Origin: Mycolicibacterium agri | GTDB taxonomy: Bacteria > Actinomycetota > Actinomycetes > Mycobacteriales > Mycobacteriaceae | Direction: 5' to 3' | NCBI RefSeq assembly: GCF_002553505.1 | Contig: NZ_PDCP01000037.1 | Location: 1 to 60,847 of the forward strand | Length of the DNA stretch: 60,847 nt | Shown: one piece after another, positions 59,185-60,847 of the stretch | How positions within the stretch are numbered: the stretch's first letter is position 1 | How the letters are laid out: each line of letters starts with the position of its first letter | Made by a program: the position numbers and the translations under genes | The notes under the pieces: model-generated | What the model saw: only the letters and a program-made list of their open reading frames with translations | Databases searched by the model: none | Told to the model about the DNA's origin: nothing

Positions 59185-59598
59185 ATGGTGTCAGACGTCG
59201 ATACGGGATCCTCCGCTGACGAACGTAGACCGAACCCGACCACACTGATGAGCCGTACGGTTATTCCTGCGCCCGCGGTCGGTCACGGTGAGCTCGCACC
59301 GCAATGCGAACTGCGATTCCTTGACAACGGGTATCGCTGCGCTCGAACGGCGGTGGCGTATGTGGAATTTCATATGGTCGGGTATTGCAAACGCTCCGAT
59401 TGTGACGAATACGGTAATGCCTGCGGCTTCGTGTGCGCCCACCATCGCGACGCGTTGGAGTACACCGCGCAGTGCACCATGGCGGAAATGGAGCCGACCG
59501 TGCTCGGGCGACTCTTCAATCGCGTCGCTCGATGCCCGACTTGTAAGAGAATGCTCTTGAGCGAATCCGACATATTGCAAGCCGTGGTATCAGTGTGA
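59185..59598 (+). CDS. nine-cysteine protein, paralogue B of an island-specific family
   Basis: A 137-residue protein with cysteines at 41, 52, 68, 73, 80, 84, 97, 117 and 120 and a His pair at 86-87. C41-x10-C52-x15-C68 and the C-terminal CPTCKR pair reproduce the spacing of the 158-residue protein at 38.5-38.9 kb. The first ~35 residues look disordered. The ATG follows GGAAAGGGGATAGGAC. Zinc or iron-sulfur binding is plausible but inferred. Control element site 6 faces it. No domain name is known to me. Confidence 0.75.
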   Translation: MVSDVDTGSSADERRPNPTTLMSRTVIPAPAVGHGELAPQCELRFLDNGYRCARTAVAYVEFHMVGYCKRSDCDEYGNACGFVCAHHRDALEYTAQCTMAEMEPTVLGRLFNRVARCPTCKRMLLSESDILQAVVSV

Positions 59599-59619
59599 CG
59601 GCGATCATCTTTCGGCGCT

Positions 59620-60060
59620 ATGCGTGAGGGTTCTGTGGCGATTGCGACATTGGGGTCAGTTGCGTACGCGATGTCGACCCAGACGTCATCGCCTCCACTG
59701 GGCAAATTTCGGACATCCGTCGTTTCAGATGCCGAAATGGCGTGGCTGCTTGTCGTTGCGGCAGATGAGTGTTTGAGAGGTCATGAGCGGACCATGACAT
59801 TCGTCGAATTGGGCTCCGGCGAAGCGCTTCTCGCCGTCGAGCGGATCCTCACCGCTATCGCGTCGCGCAGAATGAGATTGCCCACAGTGATGTTCGACTG
59901 GCTGGCTCTTTGGCTGTACGGACATGCCGGCAGCCCGCAACAGCCGCATTTGTGGTCGTTGGTTGCCCGCGTTCGTGATCGGACGGCGCCTTGGAACGAA
60001 ATCGACGTCACGTCGTATGGGCTGGTCGGCGAGCAGCCCGTCATCCCCGTCACGCGTTGA
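59620..60060 (+). CDS. hypothetical protein
   Basis: ORF of 146 residues (129 if the ATG at 59671, MSTQTSSPPLG, is used). It contains a helical stretch (EMAWLLVVAADECLRGH, LLAVERILTAIASRRM, FDWLALWLYGHAG) and no known motif. Its stop overlaps the start of the reductase gene (TGATG), which supports translation. No convincing ribosome-binding site precedes either start. The function is unknown. Confidence 0.55.
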   Translation: MREGSVAIATLGSVAYAMSTQTSSPPLGKFRTSVVSDAEMAWLLVVAADECLRGHERTMTFVELGSGEALLAVERILTAIASRRMRLPTVMFDWLALWLYGHAGSPQQPHLWSLVARVRDRTAPWNEIDVTSYGLVGEQPVIPVTR

Positions 60061-60779
60061 TGCGAGGCCGGCCACGTGACCTTGTCGTCGTCGGGTCGGG
60101 TCCGGCCGGCTACGCCGCGGCAATCTATGGCGCGCGGGGCGGACTCGACACCCTCGTTGTCGAGGGGCACGCGCCAGGCGGTGCGCTGATGGAGGCAGGG
60201 CAGGTGGATAGTTACCCAGGATTTTCCCGGCGCGTGCGCGGACGCGGCCTCGCAGGCGCGATGCGCGCTCAAGCACAGCATTTCGGTGCCGAGTTCTGCG
60301 GCGGGGATGTCGACGCCTTCGGTCTCGACAATGACGTGAAGTCGATTTGCGTCAACGACGGTCTGTATCGCACCTCCGCGCTGATACTTGCGATGGGCGC
60401 GACCAACCGAACTCTTGGCGTTCCTGGCGAGCGCGACCTGCGCGGATTCGGCGTCAGTACTAGTGCCAAACGTGATGGTGAGCAGTTCGCCGGTCGCGAC
60501 GTCGCGGTCGTCGGCGGGGGCGACGCTGCTGTCGAGGAGGCGTCGTTTCTCGCGACCCTGGCCGGCCGCGTGACAGTTATCCACCGTCGGCCTCGGCTGC
60601 GTGTGTCTGCCCAGGTTGCTCGACTGCGCGATCAGCCGAATGTGGAGGTTTTGCACTCGACGGAGGTGCTCGCCGTACGCGGTCGACGCCGGGTCACCGG
60701 GTTGCGTCTGCGCAGCGTACCCACGGGCACTGACTATGACCTTGCCTGCGACGCGGTATTCGTGTCCATTTGGCTGTGA
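60060..60779 (+). pseudogene. thioredoxin reductase-like flavoprotein, 3' end missing
   Basis: 239 residues of a protein whose family is about 310 long. The FAD site (DLVVVGSGPAGYAAAIYGAR), the GGALMEAGQVDSYPGF loop and the NADPH site (VAVVGGGDAAVEEASFLA) are present. The usual CxxC of the NADPH domain is not: the segment at that place reads RDLRGFGVSTSAKRDG instead of GVSYCATCDG. The reading stops after DAVFVSIWL, where relatives continue with VFVAIG...GDL to the second FAD motif. IS-like repeats begin directly after. It is therefore truncated, and even the intact form lacked the redox disulfide. Confidence 0.75.
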
Positions 60780-60847
60780 CAGGTTGATTTGGCCCCGGTA
60801 GGACGGTCTGTTTTGGCCCCGTCCGCCCGACTCGCCGGTGCGGTTGT
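60780..60847. mobile_element. probable end of an insertion sequence (IS21-like repeats)
   Basis: Sequence directly after the broken reductase contains TTTGGCCCCG twice (60789-60798 and 60813-60822, 24 bp apart), like the multiple terminal repeats of IS21-family elements. The exact left end is not resolved; TGTGACAG near 60776 is one candidate. The element runs off the window, so no transposase is visible. Confidence 0.5.

Overview
The window is high-GC actinobacterial DNA and almost certainly a rapidly growing Mycobacterium (Mycolicibacterium type). The left two thirds keep the order of the M. tuberculosis Rv2049c-Rv2091c neighbourhood: DUF4333 protein, 5'-3' exonuclease, pepE, F420-type oxidoreductases, cobL/M/K, cobIJ/H/G, cobN, fxsA, lnt/ppm1 and rbpA. 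Lnt and Ppm1 are separate, overlapping genes here, as in fast growers, rather than one fused gene as in M. tuberculosis. I saw no tRNA, rRNA, CRISPR array or riboswitch.

Layout. (1) 0.1-5.2 kb: cell-envelope and housekeeping genes (DUF4333 protein, secreted protein, exonuclease, VOC protein, M24 peptidase, DUF732 protein), then a 336-bp gap holding two copies of a palindromic repeat. (2) 5.5-20.3 kb: aerobic-type cobalamin (corrin ring) genes in three transcription units, cobL-cobM-cobK (+), cobG-cobH-cobIJ-phosphotransferase (-) and cobN (+), with small F420/FMN split-barrel oxidoreductases and a TauD/AtsK-type dioxygenase. CobF is not seen. (3) 20.3-25.8 kb: fxsA, amidohydrolase, lnt-ppm1 (lipoprotein acylation and polyprenol-phosphate-mannose synthesis) and rbpA. 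(4) 25.8-38.3 kb: accessory metabolism, comprising a winged-helix/hydrolase fusion, a lipoprotein, an ssuCBA-ssuD sulfonate operon, a carboxylesterase, a copper amine oxidase overlapping a two-domain phosphotransferase fusion, and ynfA.

(5) 38.2-60.8 kb is the most unusual part. It is a redox and carbon-metabolism island made of a DUF417 membrane protein with a second Lpd-like flavoprotein, an operon of zwf, a GH15 glucosidase and a HAD phosphatase, a GNAT acetyltransferase, a type II NADH dehydrogenase, a small conserved protein, and two nine-cysteine proteins that are paralogues of each other and lie near the two ends. Six intergenic sites carry the palindrome TCACCCGGGTGA. Exactly 11 bp away, on the side facing a gene, lies a second element resembling GGGTGATGACCATTCACCC. 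One palindrome has this element on both sides, toward two divergent genes, so seven transcription units appear to share one bipartite control element. I know of no described mycobacterial regulator with this site.

Inside the island is a block of regulators: a GAF/AAA/Fis-type activator gene with an apparent frameshift, two tandem LuxR-type AAA regulators, and a MalT-like LuxR regulator translationally coupled to a 28-codon membrane peptide. A second, different operator (GTCTCA-N3-TGAGAC plus a half-site and a fixed-distance TGTCAT box) occurs at two promoters in this block. The window ends in a thioredoxin-reductase-like gene that stops early where IS-like terminal repeats begin.
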